Source: Dietzia sp. JS16-p6b | GTDB taxonomy: Bacteria; Actinomycetota; Actinomycetes; Mycobacteriales; Mycobacteriaceae | Length of the DNA stretch: 64,000 nt | Reading direction: 5' to 3' | Assembly (NCBI RefSeq): GCF_003052165.1 | Contig: NZ_CP024869.1 | Span: 124,001-188,000 of the forward strand | In this document: positions 50,263 through 59,575 of the stretch, in pieces | Position numbering within the stretch: position 1 is the stretch's first letter | How the letters are laid out: each line of letters opens with the position of its first letter | Translations under genes and position numbers: made by a program | The notes under the pieces: model-generated | Seen by the model: the letters and a program-made list of their open reading frames with translations, nothing else | The model's database searches: none | Told to the model about the DNA's origin: nothing

Positions 50263-50292
50263 TTGACTGCCAGTCAACCAAATCGATAGGGT
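50263..50292 (+). promoter_or_regulatory. Promoter and TetR operator of the catabolic cluster
   Basis: TTGACT (50263-50268) and AGTCAA (50272-50277) form a perfect inverted repeat with a 3-base centre. TTGACT is also a near-consensus -35, and GATAGG/TAGGGT at 50285-50292 gives a -10 with 16-18 bp spacing. A repressor bound here would block polymerase directly. Confidence 0.6.
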
Positions 50293-50325
50293 TCCCGACA
50301 TCGTGTTCGACATGGAGGAGCCAGC

Positions 50326-51303
50326 ATGGCCGTCAGACTGATCCGGTTCGTCGCCGAGGGGACGACGCACTGGGGCATCGTCAACGGTGACGAGGTCACC
50401 GCCCTGGAGGGCGCCTATCTGACCACCGGGGAGGTGCTGGAGCGGGGAATCGAGGAGTGGCGGGACGGGCTCGATCGACCCCCGACCCACCGGCTGTCCG
50501 CCGTGACCGTGGTATCGCCGGTGACCACCCCGTGTCGGGTGATCTGCCAGGGTGCGAACTACCGACAACACGCCATCGAGTCGGGCATGGATCCCGACAA
50601 CCGCGCGTTCAACCTGTTCTTCGACAAGACCGACGCCTCGGTGTCCGGGCCGTTCGACCCCGTCACCCGCCCCCGCCATGTGCGGCTGCTCGACTACGAG
50701 ATCGAACTGGGGCTGGTGATCGGCGCGACCATCGACCGGCCGATCACCCTCACCGACGACCAGCTCCCCCGCTATGTCGCCGCCCTCACGATCGGCAACG
50801 ACATCTCGGCCCGCGATGTCCAGCTCCCTCAGGGGCAGTACTTCAAGGGCAAGAGCTACCGCGGGTTCTGTCCGCTCGGCCCCGAGCTCCTCGTCCTCGA
50901 CGAGGACGAGTTCCCACTCCTCGACGATCTAGACCTGGAGTTGAGGGTGAACGACGAGGTCCGGCAGTCGGACTCGACGTCGAACTTCTTGTACCGACCG
51001 GCCGAGACGCTGAGCGAGCTGAGCACGTTCTGCAACCTGTCGCCCGGCGACGTCGTCCTGACCGGCACGCCGCACGGGACCGCCGCGAAGTCACCCCATC
51101 CGCTCATCAGGCGTCTGGCCACCGCTCTGCTTCCCGAACACGTGATGTGGCGGTTGTTCATCCGACGCAGTCAGGACGGCCCTTTCCTGCGACCGGGCGA
51201 CCTCGTCACCGCCTCGATCCGCTCGGGAGACGGGTCTCTCGATCTGGGCACGCAACGCACCCCCATCATCGCCGAGAACTCGACGAACGGAGAGACATCA
51301 TGA
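50326..51303 (+). CDS. Fumarylacetoacetate hydrolase (FAH) family protein
   Basis: A 325-residue protein with the FAH/HpcE fold. Metal ligands are Glu125 and Glu127 (DYEIELG) and Asp159 (IGNDISARDVQ); GKSYRGFCPLGP follows. Family members cleave or decarboxylate beta-diketo acids, hydrate 2-oxoalkenoates or isomerise ring-cleavage products. ATG 50326 has GAGGAG upstream. It is the first gene of a coupled operon with a dioxygenase-like and a hydroxylase gene, which suggests that it acts after ring cleavage. The precise reaction cannot be assigned. Confidence 0.88.
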   Translation: MAVRLIRFVAEGTTHWGIVNGDEVTALEGAYLTTGEVLERGIEEWRDGLDRPPTHRLSAVTVVSPVTTPCRVICQGANYRQHAIESGMDPDNRAFNLFFDKTDASVSGPFDPVTRPRHVRLLDYEIELGLVIGATIDRPITLTDDQLPRYVAALTIGNDISARDVQLPQGQYFKGKSYRGFCPLGPELLVLDEDEFPLLDDLDLELRVNDEVRQSDSTSNFLYRPAETLSELSTFCNLSPGDVVLTGTPHGTAAKSPHPLIRRLATALLPEHVMWRLFIRRSQDGPFLRPGDLVTASIRSGDGSLDLGTQRTPIIAENSTNGETS

Positions 51304-51926
51304 CGATCGCGCAGCCGGTCGACACCCCCCTCGCGCCGGAGATCCTCGCTCACTACGTGGTCAAGACGCCACGGGCGACGGAGATGATCGAGTGGTACCG
51401 GACGGTTCTGGGCGCGAAGGTCGTTCACGAGGACAAGCAGATCGCCTTCCTCACCTGGGACGACGAGAGTCATCGACTGGCTCTGGTCAAGATCCCCGGC
51501 TTCGTGCGCTACCTCTTCCCGTTGGCCAGGCTCCGCCGCAAGATCCTCGGGGTCGACCACCTGGCGTTCACCTACAGCTCGCTCGAACGGCTGCTCCTCA
51601 ACCACGAGCGCCTCGCATCTCTCGGGATAGAACCGGTGTGGTCGATCAATCACGGCCCCACCACGTCGTTGTACTACGAGGACCCGGATGGGATCCGCCT
51701 CGAGTTCCAGGTTGAGAACTTCCCCACCGCGGAGGAGACCGCCGCGTTCTTCGACAGCGAGGAGTTCGCGGACAACCCCATCGGCGTCATGATCGACCCG
51801 GGGTATCTGCTGGAGCGGCTCCGCGGCGGCGCGGCGCCCTCCGAGCTCGTGCACCGACAGGCGGGAGTGCGTCCGGGCACCACCGCCCGGTCCAACAAGC
51901 GCGCCATCACGTTCCGCACGCTATGA
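51300..51926 (+). CDS. VOC-superfamily protein, extradiol dioxygenase-like
   Basis: A 208-residue vicinal-oxygen-chelate protein. The predicted metal triad is His18 (LAHYVVKT), His87 (GVDHLAF) and Glu135 (RLEFQVE), as in one-domain extradiol dioxygenases and glyoxalase relatives; YYEDPDGIRLEFQ is the family C-terminal signature. It could cleave a catechol or act as an isomerase. The start overlaps the FAH stop and the end overlaps the hydroxylase start, so all three are made together. It is shorter than two-domain enzymes such as BphC. Confidence 0.85.
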   Translation: MTIAQPVDTPLAPEILAHYVVKTPRATEMIEWYRTVLGAKVVHEDKQIAFLTWDDESHRLALVKIPGFVRYLFPLARLRRKILGVDHLAFTYSSLERLLLNHERLASLGIEPVWSINHGPTTSLYYEDPDGIRLEFQVENFPTAEETAAFFDSEEFADNPIGVMIDPGYLLERLRGGAAPSELVHRQAGVRPGTTARSNKRAITFRTL

Positions 51927-53767
51927 GCCCCGAGACCCGGGCCCCCGTCGTGATCTGCGGCGCGGGCAGCTCCGGCGCGACCCTCGCGTTGCTGCTCGCG
52001 TCGCGTGGGATCTCCTCCCTCGTGCTCGACCGGCGGCAGGAGCCACTGACCCACCCCGCCGCGCACGTCATCAACGCCCGCTCGCTCGAGATCTGGCGCG
52101 AGATCGCCCCCGACCTCGCCGGACAGATCGCGGCGCTGTCCCCGCCGATCTCCGAGATCAGCGTCATCCGGTGGATGTCGTCGACCTCCGCACCCCCGCT
52201 GGGCGAGATCGACCTACTCTCCGATCCGGAACGGTTGGAGCAGGTTCGCTCCCTGAGCGACTTCCTCCTCTCGCACGTGGGCCAGCACCTGCTGATGCCC
52301 GTGCTCTGGAAGTGGCTCGACGCCGAACCGCTGGTCGAGTTCCGCCGCGGGGTGAGCGTGCGCGCCGTCACCCGGGTCGAGGACGGCGTGGTGGCGGACA
52401 CGGACCTCGGTCGGATCGCCGCGCAGTACCTGATCGGTGCCGACGGCGCGAACAGTCCGATCCGCGAGAACCTCGGGATCGGTCTGCGTGGCCCGGTCCT
52501 GGCCCGTATGGCCAGCGCGTTCTTCCGGTCCCCGGACCTGCATCCGGACGACAGGCCCCTGCTCACCTGGATCTACCGACCGGAGTTCGCCGGAGTGCTC
52601 ATCGCGCACGCCGATCGCCACTACGTGTTGATGGGCACCTACCTGCATCCCGGGCAACCCATCGCCGCCGACCCGGACCGGTACTGGCGTGACACCCTCC
52701 CCGCGGTCCTGGGCGAGGACAACAGCTACGACATCGTCTCCACCGGCGCGTGGACCATGACCTCACAGACCGCGGAGAGCTTCCGCCGCGGCAGGGTCAT
52801 CCTGGTCGGTGACGCGGCCCACCGGTTCCCGCACACCGGGGGCTACGGACTCAACAGTGGCGTGCAGGATGCCCACAACCTCGCGTGGAAGCTCGATGCC
52901 GTGCTCACCCACGGCGCCCGCGAGACCCTTCTCGACACCTACGAACTCGAACGCCGACCGGTGGTCGAACGCTTCGCCCACCACAGTGTGTCCAACCACT
53001 TCCAGCTCGACGCGGTCACCCGGCACTTCGGTGCGACGAACCGTGCGCTGTACAACGCCACCCGGTTGATGGGCCGGGCGCCGCTGAGGTGGCTGCCGAC
53101 GGGGATGGCCGCGCGCCTGTCGGAGCATCTCGTTCGGGGCGGCCTCGCGCGGACGGCCGTTCTTCTCGAGGAGACCCCCCGGGCGTCGCGTGTGCGTGCA
53201 CGAGCCGCCGAGGCGATACCCCTGCAACTGCCGCATTTCATCTCGACCGGCCTGGAGTTCGGGTACTGCTACGACGGGCCGCTCGTGGCCGCCGACGACG
53301 GAGGTCGTCAGTCCGGCGCCGACGACGACGTCGTGGGGGATGTCGTGGAGTACTCGCCGTGCGTCGTGCCGGGAGGCCGACTCCCGCACGTATCCCTGAT
53401 CGACACCTCCGACGGGCGTCGGTCGATCCTGCAGCTGGTCAACCGCGCCCCGCAGACGGTCACCCTCATCACCGCCGATGCGGGGTCCTGGCGGGACCGT
53501 CTCCGCAGCGGGTCGACCGGACCCGTGGAGGTCGACGTGGTCGACATCCGCACCTGGTGCGTCGACCCGGAGCGTGCGGAGACCCTCCTGGGCCTCGACC
53601 GGGGCGGGGCCGTCGCGGTCCGGTGCGACGGGCACATCATCTGGAGCACCGAGACCTCGGCCGCCTCGTCCGCGGGGGACCTGGTGACCTTCCTCCGGAC
53701 CCGCTGGTCGCCGGTGTTCAGCACGTCGACTGCCCCGTCACGCCGTGAGAAGGAGTCCCAGCCATGA
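51923..53767 (+). CDS. FAD-dependent aromatic hydroxylase (PheA/TfdB/MhpA class)
   Basis: A 614-residue flavoprotein monooxygenase. The N-terminal Rossmann motif is ICGAGSSGATLAL (11-23), and the second FAD motif is VGDAAHRFPHTGGYGLNSG (Asp297). A C-terminal thioredoxin-like domain (about 470-600), typical of phenol hydroxylase relatives, follows. The enzyme would hydroxylate a phenolic ring or similar substrate with NAD(P)H and O2, giving the catechol for the adjacent VOC protein. ATG 51923 overlaps the previous stop, and the stop overlaps the next gene. Confidence 0.9.
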   Translation: MSPETRAPVVICGAGSSGATLALLLASRGISSLVLDRRQEPLTHPAAHVINARSLEIWREIAPDLAGQIAALSPPISEISVIRWMSSTSAPPLGEIDLLSDPERLEQVRSLSDFLLSHVGQHLLMPVLWKWLDAEPLVEFRRGVSVRAVTRVEDGVVADTDLGRIAAQYLIGADGANSPIRENLGIGLRGPVLARMASAFFRSPDLHPDDRPLLTWIYRPEFAGVLIAHADRHYVLMGTYLHPGQPIAADPDRYWRDTLPAVLGEDNSYDIVSTGAWTMTSQTAESFRRGRVILVGDAAHRFPHTGGYGLNSGVQDAHNLAWKLDAVLTHGARETLLDTYELERRPVVERFAHHSVSNHFQLDAVTRHFGATNRALYNATRLMGRAPLRWLPTGMAARLSEHLVRGGLARTAVLLEETPRASRVRARAAEAIPLQLPHFISTGLEFGYCYDGPLVAADDGGRQSGADDDVVGDVVEYSPCVVPGGRLPHVSLIDTSDGRRSILQLVNRAPQTVTLITADAGSWRDRLRSGSTGPVEVDVVDIRTWCVDPERAETLLGLDRGGAVAVRCDGHIIWSTETSAASSAGDLVTFLRTRWSPVFSTSTAPSRREKESQP

Positions 53768-56088
53768 CCCACGCCGCCACCGAGGCCGCCACCCCCGGAG
53801 CCGACAGCGCAATACTGGAGTCGATCGCGAAGCGCATCTTGTGGACCTCCACGGCGATGATCCACCACGCGAACCGGGTCCGCCCCAATCCCAGCGGCCT
53901 CAAGGTCGGGGGGCACCAGGCCTCGTGCGCGTCGATGGTGCACATCATGACGTCGCTGTGGTTCGGGCAGCTCCGCCCCGGCGACCGTGTGTCGGTCAAA
54001 CCCCACGCCTCGCCTGTGCTCCACTCGATCAACTACCTTCTCGGCGACCTCGACGAGAAGTACATGCCGACGCTGCGCGAGTACGGCGGTCTCCAGCCCT
54101 ACCCCAGTCGATCGAAGGACCCGGACCGCGTGGACTACTCCACCGGATCGGTGGGAATCGGGGCGACCGCACCGTTGTGGGGTGCGATGGCCCGGCGCTA
54201 CGTGGACACCACCTTCGGTCCCACCGGCCCCGGTCGGCAGTACTCGCTCGTCGGCGACGCCGAACTCGACGAGGGAGCGGTGTGGGAGGCCGTGCTCGAC
54301 CCCTCGGTGGCCGAACTCGGCGAGGTGGTGTGGATCGTCGACATGAACCGGCAGTCGCTCGACCGCGTCGTGCCCAACATCGCCGCCCCGCGGTTGGAGC
54401 AGATGTTCGCCGCCGCGGGCTGGCAGGTCCTCACCGTCGACTTCGGTCGGACTCTGGAGGAGCTGTTCGCCCGCCCCGGTGGCGACGCGCTGCGACGACG
54501 ACTGCGTGACATGTCGAACCCCGAGTACCAGAGGCTGCTGCGGTGCACTGCGCAGGAGATCCGGGACAGGCTGCCGGGCGAGGGGGCCGATGCGGAGGCC
54601 ATCGCCACGGTGATCGGGGATCTCGCAGACGCGGCCCTCCTCGGCGCGATCTCCAACCTCGGTGGTCATGACATCGACGCGCTGCGTGACGCCTACGCCC
54701 GGATCGACGACCAACGCCCCACGGTGATCCTGGCCTACACCGTCAAAGGTTTCGGTCTGCCGACCCAGGGGCACCCGCAGAACCACTCCTCACTGCTCAC
54801 CGGCGATCAGTTCGCGAGCCTGGCCGACTCCCTCGGTGAGGAGGTCGATCGCCCGTGGCGGAGGTTCGACCCGGGATCACCCGAGGGCACGCTGTGCGCG
54901 GCGACCGCGCAGTACCTGCGCCGGGAGCCCGCTCCGTCGCTCCCCGATCTGGCCGTGCCGCGGGACCTGAGCCGTACACCGCCGTCGACGTCGACCACCC
55001 AGGCCGCTCTCGGGCGAGTGCTCCTGGACCTCACACGCGACGCCCCGGATGTCGCCGCACGCGTGGTGACCGTCAGCCCCGACGTCAGTTCGACCACCAA
55101 CCTGGCCGGGTGGCTCAACAAGGTGGGGGTCTGGTCGCCGACCGAACGTCACGACTGGTTCGCCGATGACTCCGAGACGGTCGTCAAATGGCGTGAGAGA
55201 CCCACCGGGCAGCACATGGAACTCGGAATCGCGGAGACCAACCTCGTCGGACTGCTCGGCGAGCTCGGTGCGACCTGGAGTCGGTGGGGTCAACCGCTCC
55301 TGCCCATCGGCGTCGTCTATGACCCCTTTGTCGAAAGGGCCCTGGAGCCGTGGTCGTTCGGCATCTACGCAGGTGGGCAGTCGATTCTCGTCGGCACACC
55401 CTCCGGCGTGAGCCTGTCCGCGGAAGGCGGGGCCCACCAATCGGTGACGACCCCGTCCATCGGCGTGGAACAGCCGGGCTGTGTGTCGTACGAACCCGCG
55501 TTCTCCGTCGAGGTGCAGTGGATCCTGCTCGACTGCCTCGCGCACCTCGGTCGGCCCGACGGGCGATCGGCCTACCTGCGTCTGTCGACGCGGCCGGTGG
55601 ACCAGCACCTCGCCTCGGTTCCCGACGACCCCGCCGCTCGCGAGCGCCGCCGGGCCCAGGTGGTCGCGGGCGCCTACACCCTGAGAGCCTGCGCGGATCC
55701 GGACGTCACCATCGTCGCGATGGGAGCGGTCGTCAGCGAGGCGCTGGCGGCCGCCGACCGGCTCTCCGCTCTGGATATCGGATCAGAGGTCGTCTGCGTC
55801 ACCAGCGCAGGCCTGCTGTTCGCCGCCCTTCAGGCCCGGGCCGGACGGTCTGAGGCACCCAGTTGGATCCTCGACGCGGTGTTCCCCGCCGAGCGCGCGG
55901 CACCGATGGTCACGGTGCTCGACGGGCACCCCCACACGCTGGCCTTCCTGGCCACGATCAACACCGTGCCGCTGCGCGCGCTGGGGGTCTCGACGTTCGG
56001 CCAGACCGGTGCGCTGGAGGACGTCTACCGGCATCACGGCATCGATACCGACAGCATCGTCCGGGCTGCCCTCGACGCCGTCGGCTGA
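53764..56088 (+). CDS. Thiamine-diphosphate 2-oxoacid dehydrogenase E1-like (transketolase superfamily) enzyme
   Basis: A 774-residue enzyme resembling the homodimeric pyruvate dehydrogenase E1 (AceE). The thiamine site is GDAELDEGAVWEAV through NRQSLD (Gly164-Asp165 to Asn195); HQAS (His51) and HASP (His81) match active-site histidines. The pyrimidine-binding part follows from about 410 (AALGRVLLDLT, MELGIAETNLVGLLGELG), and the C-terminal transketolase domain from about 640. Housekeeping AceE proteins are longer (about 900). There is no E2 or E3 gene nearby. It overlaps the hydroxylase stop by four bases, so it acts in the same pathway, perhaps as a decarboxylating dehydrogenase or carboligase for a 2-oxo acid. 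Reaction unknown. Confidence 0.87.
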   Translation: MTHAATEAATPGADSAILESIAKRILWTSTAMIHHANRVRPNPSGLKVGGHQASCASMVHIMTSLWFGQLRPGDRVSVKPHASPVLHSINYLLGDLDEKYMPTLREYGGLQPYPSRSKDPDRVDYSTGSVGIGATAPLWGAMARRYVDTTFGPTGPGRQYSLVGDAELDEGAVWEAVLDPSVAELGEVVWIVDMNRQSLDRVVPNIAAPRLEQMFAAAGWQVLTVDFGRTLEELFARPGGDALRRRLRDMSNPEYQRLLRCTAQEIRDRLPGEGADAEAIATVIGDLADAALLGAISNLGGHDIDALRDAYARIDDQRPTVILAYTVKGFGLPTQGHPQNHSSLLTGDQFASLADSLGEEVDRPWRRFDPGSPEGTLCAATAQYLRREPAPSLPDLAVPRDLSRTPPSTSTTQAALGRVLLDLTRDAPDVAARVVTVSPDVSSTTNLAGWLNKVGVWSPTERHDWFADDSETVVKWRERPTGQHMELGIAETNLVGLLGELGATWSRWGQPLLPIGVVYDPFVERALEPWSFGIYAGGQSILVGTPSGVSLSAEGGAHQSVTTPSIGVEQPGCVSYEPAFSVEVQWILLDCLAHLGRPDGRSAYLRLSTRPVDQHLASVPDDPAARERRRAQVVAGAYTLRACADPDVTIVAMGAVVSEALAAADRLSALDIGSEVVCVTSAGLLFAALQARAGRSEAPSWILDAVFPAERAAPMVTVLDGHPHTLAFLATINTVPLRALGVSTFGQTGALEDVYRHHGIDTDSIVRAALDAVG

Positions 56089-56151
56089 TCACCTCCCGAC
56101 GCGCGGGCCGGCCCCTCGAATTACACTATCGACGTACTCGTAGCACTTCTG

Positions 56152-56158
56152 TAATACT
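56152..56158 (+). promoter_or_regulatory. -10 box for the AidB-like dehydrogenase gene
   Basis: TAATACT ends six bases before ATG 56165 in the only sizeable gap (76 bp) within the catabolic cluster, so a second, leaderless promoter is likely here. Confidence 0.5.
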
Positions 56159-56164
56159 GCATCG

Positions 56165-57811
56165 ATGGCGACACACACGGTCACGAATCAGGTCCCGCCC
56201 CTCGTGGGGTACGACGCGTCGGAACAACCGGTGATCCTGGAGGCCCTGGCCCGCGCCGGGGCGGACCACGCGAGGGACGAGCTGCGTGAGATCGGTCGGC
56301 TCGCCGGGTCCGCCGACGCCCTCGAGTGGGGCGACCGCGCGGAGGCGAACCCCCCGATCCTCCGGACCCACGACCGGTACGGGAACCGGATCGACGAGGT
56401 CGACTACGATCCGGCCTACCACGAGCTGATGCGTCGTGCCGTCGGCTTCGGTCTGCACGGCGCCCCGTGGGCGGACCCCCGGCCCAGCCCCCACCTCGTG
56501 CGCGCGGCCAAGTCGAGTGTGTGGGGCCAGACGGACGCCGGGCACGGGTGCCCGATCTCGATGACCTACGCGGTGGTTCCGGCGCTGCGCCGCGCTCCCG
56601 ACCTCGCGGCGACGTTCGAAGCGCTGCTGACGGGTCCGGAGTACGACCCGGTTCTGGCGCCGCCCACCACCAAGCGGGGTCTGACGGCCGGGATGTCGAT
56701 GACGGAGAAGCAGGGCGGGTCCGATGTCCGCGCCAACACCACGCGCGCGACGCCGAACGCCGACGGGACGTACTCGATCACCGGGCACAAGTGGTTCACC
56801 TCCGCGCCGATGTCCGACCTCTTCCTGGTCCTCGCGCAGGCGCCGGGTGGGCTCACGTGCTTCTGCGTCCCGCGCGTCCTGCCCGACGGCTCACGCAACC
56901 CCTTTCTCCTGCAGCGTCTCAAGGACAAGCTCGGCAACCGGTCGAACGCCAGCAGCGAGGTCGAGTACGACCAGACGACGGGCTGGATCGTCGGCGACGA
57001 AGGCCGGGGCGTCGCGACGATCATCGAGATGGTCAACATGACCCGACTCGACTGCACACTCGGTACCGCCACCGGGATGCGGGTCGGGGTCGCGAACGCC
57101 GTCCACCACGCGAGGCATCGCCGGGCCTTCGGAGCGGCCCTCATCGACCAGCCGCTGATGCGCAACGTGCTGGCCGACCTCGCGGTGGAGGCCGAGGCGT
57201 CCACGACGGTCGCACTCTGGCTCGCCGGACTCACCGACCTCGCCGACGCGGGAGACCGGGAGGCCGACGCCCTGCGACGGATCGGGCTGGCCGTCAGCAA
57301 GTACTACGTCTGCAAACGCGGGCCGATCCACGCGGCGGAGGCCCTGGAGTGCCTCGGCGGCAACGGATACGTGGAGGACTCCCGGATGCCGCGGCTCTAT
57401 CGCGAGGCGCCCCTGTTGTCCGTCTGGGAGGGGTCGGGAAACGTCGCGGCCCTGGACGTGCTGAGGGCCATGGCCAAGCAGCCGGAGACGGTCGAGGCGT
57501 TCCTCGGGGCCGTCTCCTCCACCCGCGGGGCGGACGCCCGACTGGACGGCGCCGTCGATCGCCTGGGCGGAACGTTGACGACGATCGCCACCGGGCAGCC
57601 GGACGAGGCGCAGTATGTCGCGCGCCGGGTGATCGGGGACATGGCGGTGATCCTGCAGGGGCACCTGCTGGTCCGCCACGGACACCCGGCGGTCGCCGAC
57701 GCCTTCTGCGCCAGCAGGCTGGGGGCCGATCATGGTGACGTCCTCGGCACGCTGCCGACCGGGGTGGACACGTCCGCGATCCTCGATCGCGTCACCCCGA
57801 AGGTCGGGTGA
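56165..57811 (+). CDS. Acyl-CoA dehydrogenase of the AidB subfamily
   Basis: A 548-residue flavoprotein. The domains are a long N-terminal region (1-180), the middle beta-domain (AGMSMTEKQGGSDVRANTTRA, ITGHKWFTSAP) and the C-terminal helices (RRAFGAALIDQPLMRNVLADLA, ECLGGNGYVEDSRMPRLYRE), with the putative base Glu422 in WEGSGNV as in AidB and isovaleryl-CoA dehydrogenases. E. coli AidB is linked to alkylation stress, but here the gene is coupled to crotonases, which suggests a real acyl-CoA oxidation role. The stop overlaps the next GTG. Confidence 0.92.
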   Translation: MATHTVTNQVPPLVGYDASEQPVILEALARAGADHARDELREIGRLAGSADALEWGDRAEANPPILRTHDRYGNRIDEVDYDPAYHELMRRAVGFGLHGAPWADPRPSPHLVRAAKSSVWGQTDAGHGCPISMTYAVVPALRRAPDLAATFEALLTGPEYDPVLAPPTTKRGLTAGMSMTEKQGGSDVRANTTRATPNADGTYSITGHKWFTSAPMSDLFLVLAQAPGGLTCFCVPRVLPDGSRNPFLLQRLKDKLGNRSNASSEVEYDQTTGWIVGDEGRGVATIIEMVNMTRLDCTLGTATGMRVGVANAVHHARHRRAFGAALIDQPLMRNVLADLAVEAEASTTVALWLAGLTDLADAGDREADALRRIGLAVSKYYVCKRGPIHAAEALECLGGNGYVEDSRMPRLYREAPLLSVWEGSGNVAALDVLRAMAKQPETVEAFLGAVSSTRGADARLDGAVDRLGGTLTTIATGQPDEAQYVARRVIGDMAVILQGHLLVRHGHPAVADAFCASRLGADHGDVLGTLPTGVDTSAILDRVTPKVG

Positions 57812-58620
57812 GCGTCGTGGTCGAGCATGTGAGAGTGACGGTTTCGGCGCACGGTCCGGTCACCGTGATCGGTCTGAACCGGCCCGATGTCCGCAACGCC
57901 GTCGACCGGCCGACCGCGCAGGCTCTCGCCGAGGCGTTCCGGGCCTTCGACGCGGACCCCGAGGCCTCCGTGGCCGTGCTGCACGGAGAACACGGCACCT
58001 TCTGCGCCGGCGCGGACCTCAAGGCGATCGCGCGGGACGAGGGCAATCGGGTCGCCGCGGACGGGGACGGTCCGATGGGGCCGACGAGGCTCCGACTGGG
58101 TAAACCGGTGATCGCCGCGCTGTCGGGCCACGCGGTGGCGGGTGGTCTCGAGCTCGCATTGTGGGCCGATCTCCGGGTCGCGGAGGAGAGCGCGGTGATG
58201 GGGGTCTTCTGCCGCCGATGGGGCGTGCCCCTCATCGACGGCGGGACCGTCCGCCTGCCGCGCCTCATCGGCACGAGCCGCGCGATGGACCTCGTGCTCA
58301 CCGGCCGCGCGGTCGGTGCGGCGGAGGCGTTGGAGATCGGGTTGGTGAACAGGGTCGTGCCCGACGGCACGGCGTTGACGGCAGCCATCGAGCTGGCCAC
58401 CGAGATCTCGCGGTTCCCCCAGGAGTGCATGCGACGGGACCGGCTGTCGCTGCTGGAACAGGAGGGGCTCGACGAGGAGGCGGCGATCAGGAACGAGTAC
58501 GACCACGGGGTGGTCTCGCTGCAGGCCGGGGCGGTCGCGGGCGCGGCCCGGTTCGCCGACGGCGCCGGACGTCACGGATCCTTCGGACCGGCACAGGCCA
58601 CAGAGGAGACGGGCAGATGA
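57808..58620 (+). CDS. Enoyl-CoA hydratase/isomerase family protein (first of two)
   Basis: A 270-residue crotonase. The oxyanion-hole peptides are FCAGADLKAIA and GHAVAGGLELALWADLR; the C-terminal trimerisation helix is present. Catalytic Glu positions are less clear: the second normally lies near VFCRRWGVPLIDGGT. It probably hydrates the enoyl-CoA formed by the AidB-like enzyme. GTG 57808 overlaps the dehydrogenase stop, and its own stop overlaps the second crotonase. Confidence 0.9.
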   Translation: MSVVVEHVRVTVSAHGPVTVIGLNRPDVRNAVDRPTAQALAEAFRAFDADPEASVAVLHGEHGTFCAGADLKAIARDEGNRVAADGDGPMGPTRLRLGKPVIAALSGHAVAGGLELALWADLRVAEESAVMGVFCRRWGVPLIDGGTVRLPRLIGTSRAMDLVLTGRAVGAAEALEIGLVNRVVPDGTALTAAIELATEISRFPQECMRRDRLSLLEQEGLDEEAAIRNEYDHGVVSLQAGAVAGAARFADGAGRHGSFGPAQATEETGR

Positions 58621-59558
58621 CCACCGATTACCGCACCCTGACCTACGAGGTGACCGGGGCGATCGCACGGATCACCTTCGACCGCCCCGAGCACGGTAAC
58701 GCCATCACGAGCGACACCCCGATCGACCTCGCGTCCGCCGTCGAGCGCGCCGACCTCGACCCGGCGGTCCACGTGATCCTCCTGTCCGGGCGGGGCAAGG
58801 GATTCTGCGGCGGCTACGACCTGTCGATCTTCGCCGAGGGGATGGCCCGAGACGCCGCCGGCGCCCACGGCGCCCCGGGGGGCCCCGGAGGATCCGTGCT
58901 CGACCCGGGCGTCCAGGCCCGCAACCACGACCCGGGCGTCACGTGGGATCCCATGGTCGACTACGCGATGATGAGTCGGTTCAACCGGGGTTTCTCGAGC
59001 CTCCTGCACGCGAACAAGCCCACGGTGGCCAAGTTGCACGGATTCGCGGTGGCGGGCGGCACCGATATCGCACTGTTCGCCGACCTCATCATCTGTGCCG
59101 ACGACACCCGGATCGGGTACCCGCCGGCGCGGGTCTGGGGCATCCCGGCCTCCGGGATGTGGGCTCACCGGCTCGGCGACCAACGCGCCAAGCGCCTGCT
59201 GTTCACCGGCGACCTCATCACGGGGCGGCAGGCGCATGACTGGGGGCTCGCGATCGACGCGCCCCCGCCCGAGGAGCTGGACGACCGCACCGAGGAGCTC
59301 GTCGGACGGATCGCCCAGATGCCGGTCAACCAGCTGATGATGGCCAAGCTGGCGTTGAACAGTGCGCTCCTCGCGCAGGGGGTGGCCACCTCGGGCATGA
59401 TCAGCACGGTCTTCGACGGCATCGCGCGCCACACCCCGGAGGGGTACGCCTTCCAGGCGAGGGCCGCGACCGAGGGCTTCCGGGAGGCGGTGCGTTCCAG
59501 GGACGAGCCCTTCGGTGACGCCAGGACAGCGGGGAAGCCGGCGCCTCCGCCAGTGTGA
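58617..59558 (+). CDS. Enoyl-CoA hydratase/isomerase family protein (second of two)
   Basis: A 313-residue crotonase with FCGGYDLSIFAEG and LHGFAVAGGTDIALFADLI as oxyanion-hole segments. A Gly/Ala/Pro-rich insert of about 30 residues (AAGAHGAPGGPGGS, about 82-95, and following) distinguishes it from the first copy. The final 25 residues are low-complexity. It overlaps the first crotonase gene (ATGA) and is the last gene of the cluster. Two different crotonases suggest hydration at two steps, or one hydratase and one hydrolase or isomerase. Confidence 0.9.
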   Translation: MTTDYRTLTYEVTGAIARITFDRPEHGNAITSDTPIDLASAVERADLDPAVHVILLSGRGKGFCGGYDLSIFAEGMARDAAGAHGAPGGPGGSVLDPGVQARNHDPGVTWDPMVDYAMMSRFNRGFSSLLHANKPTVAKLHGFAVAGGTDIALFADLIICADDTRIGYPPARVWGIPASGMWAHRLGDQRAKRLLFTGDLITGRQAHDWGLAIDAPPPEELDDRTEELVGRIAQMPVNQLMMAKLALNSALLAQGVATSGMISTVFDGIARHTPEGYAFQARAATEGFREAVRSRDEPFGDARTAGKPAPPPV

Positions 59559-59575
59559 GCCCGGTTCGGCGGCGG

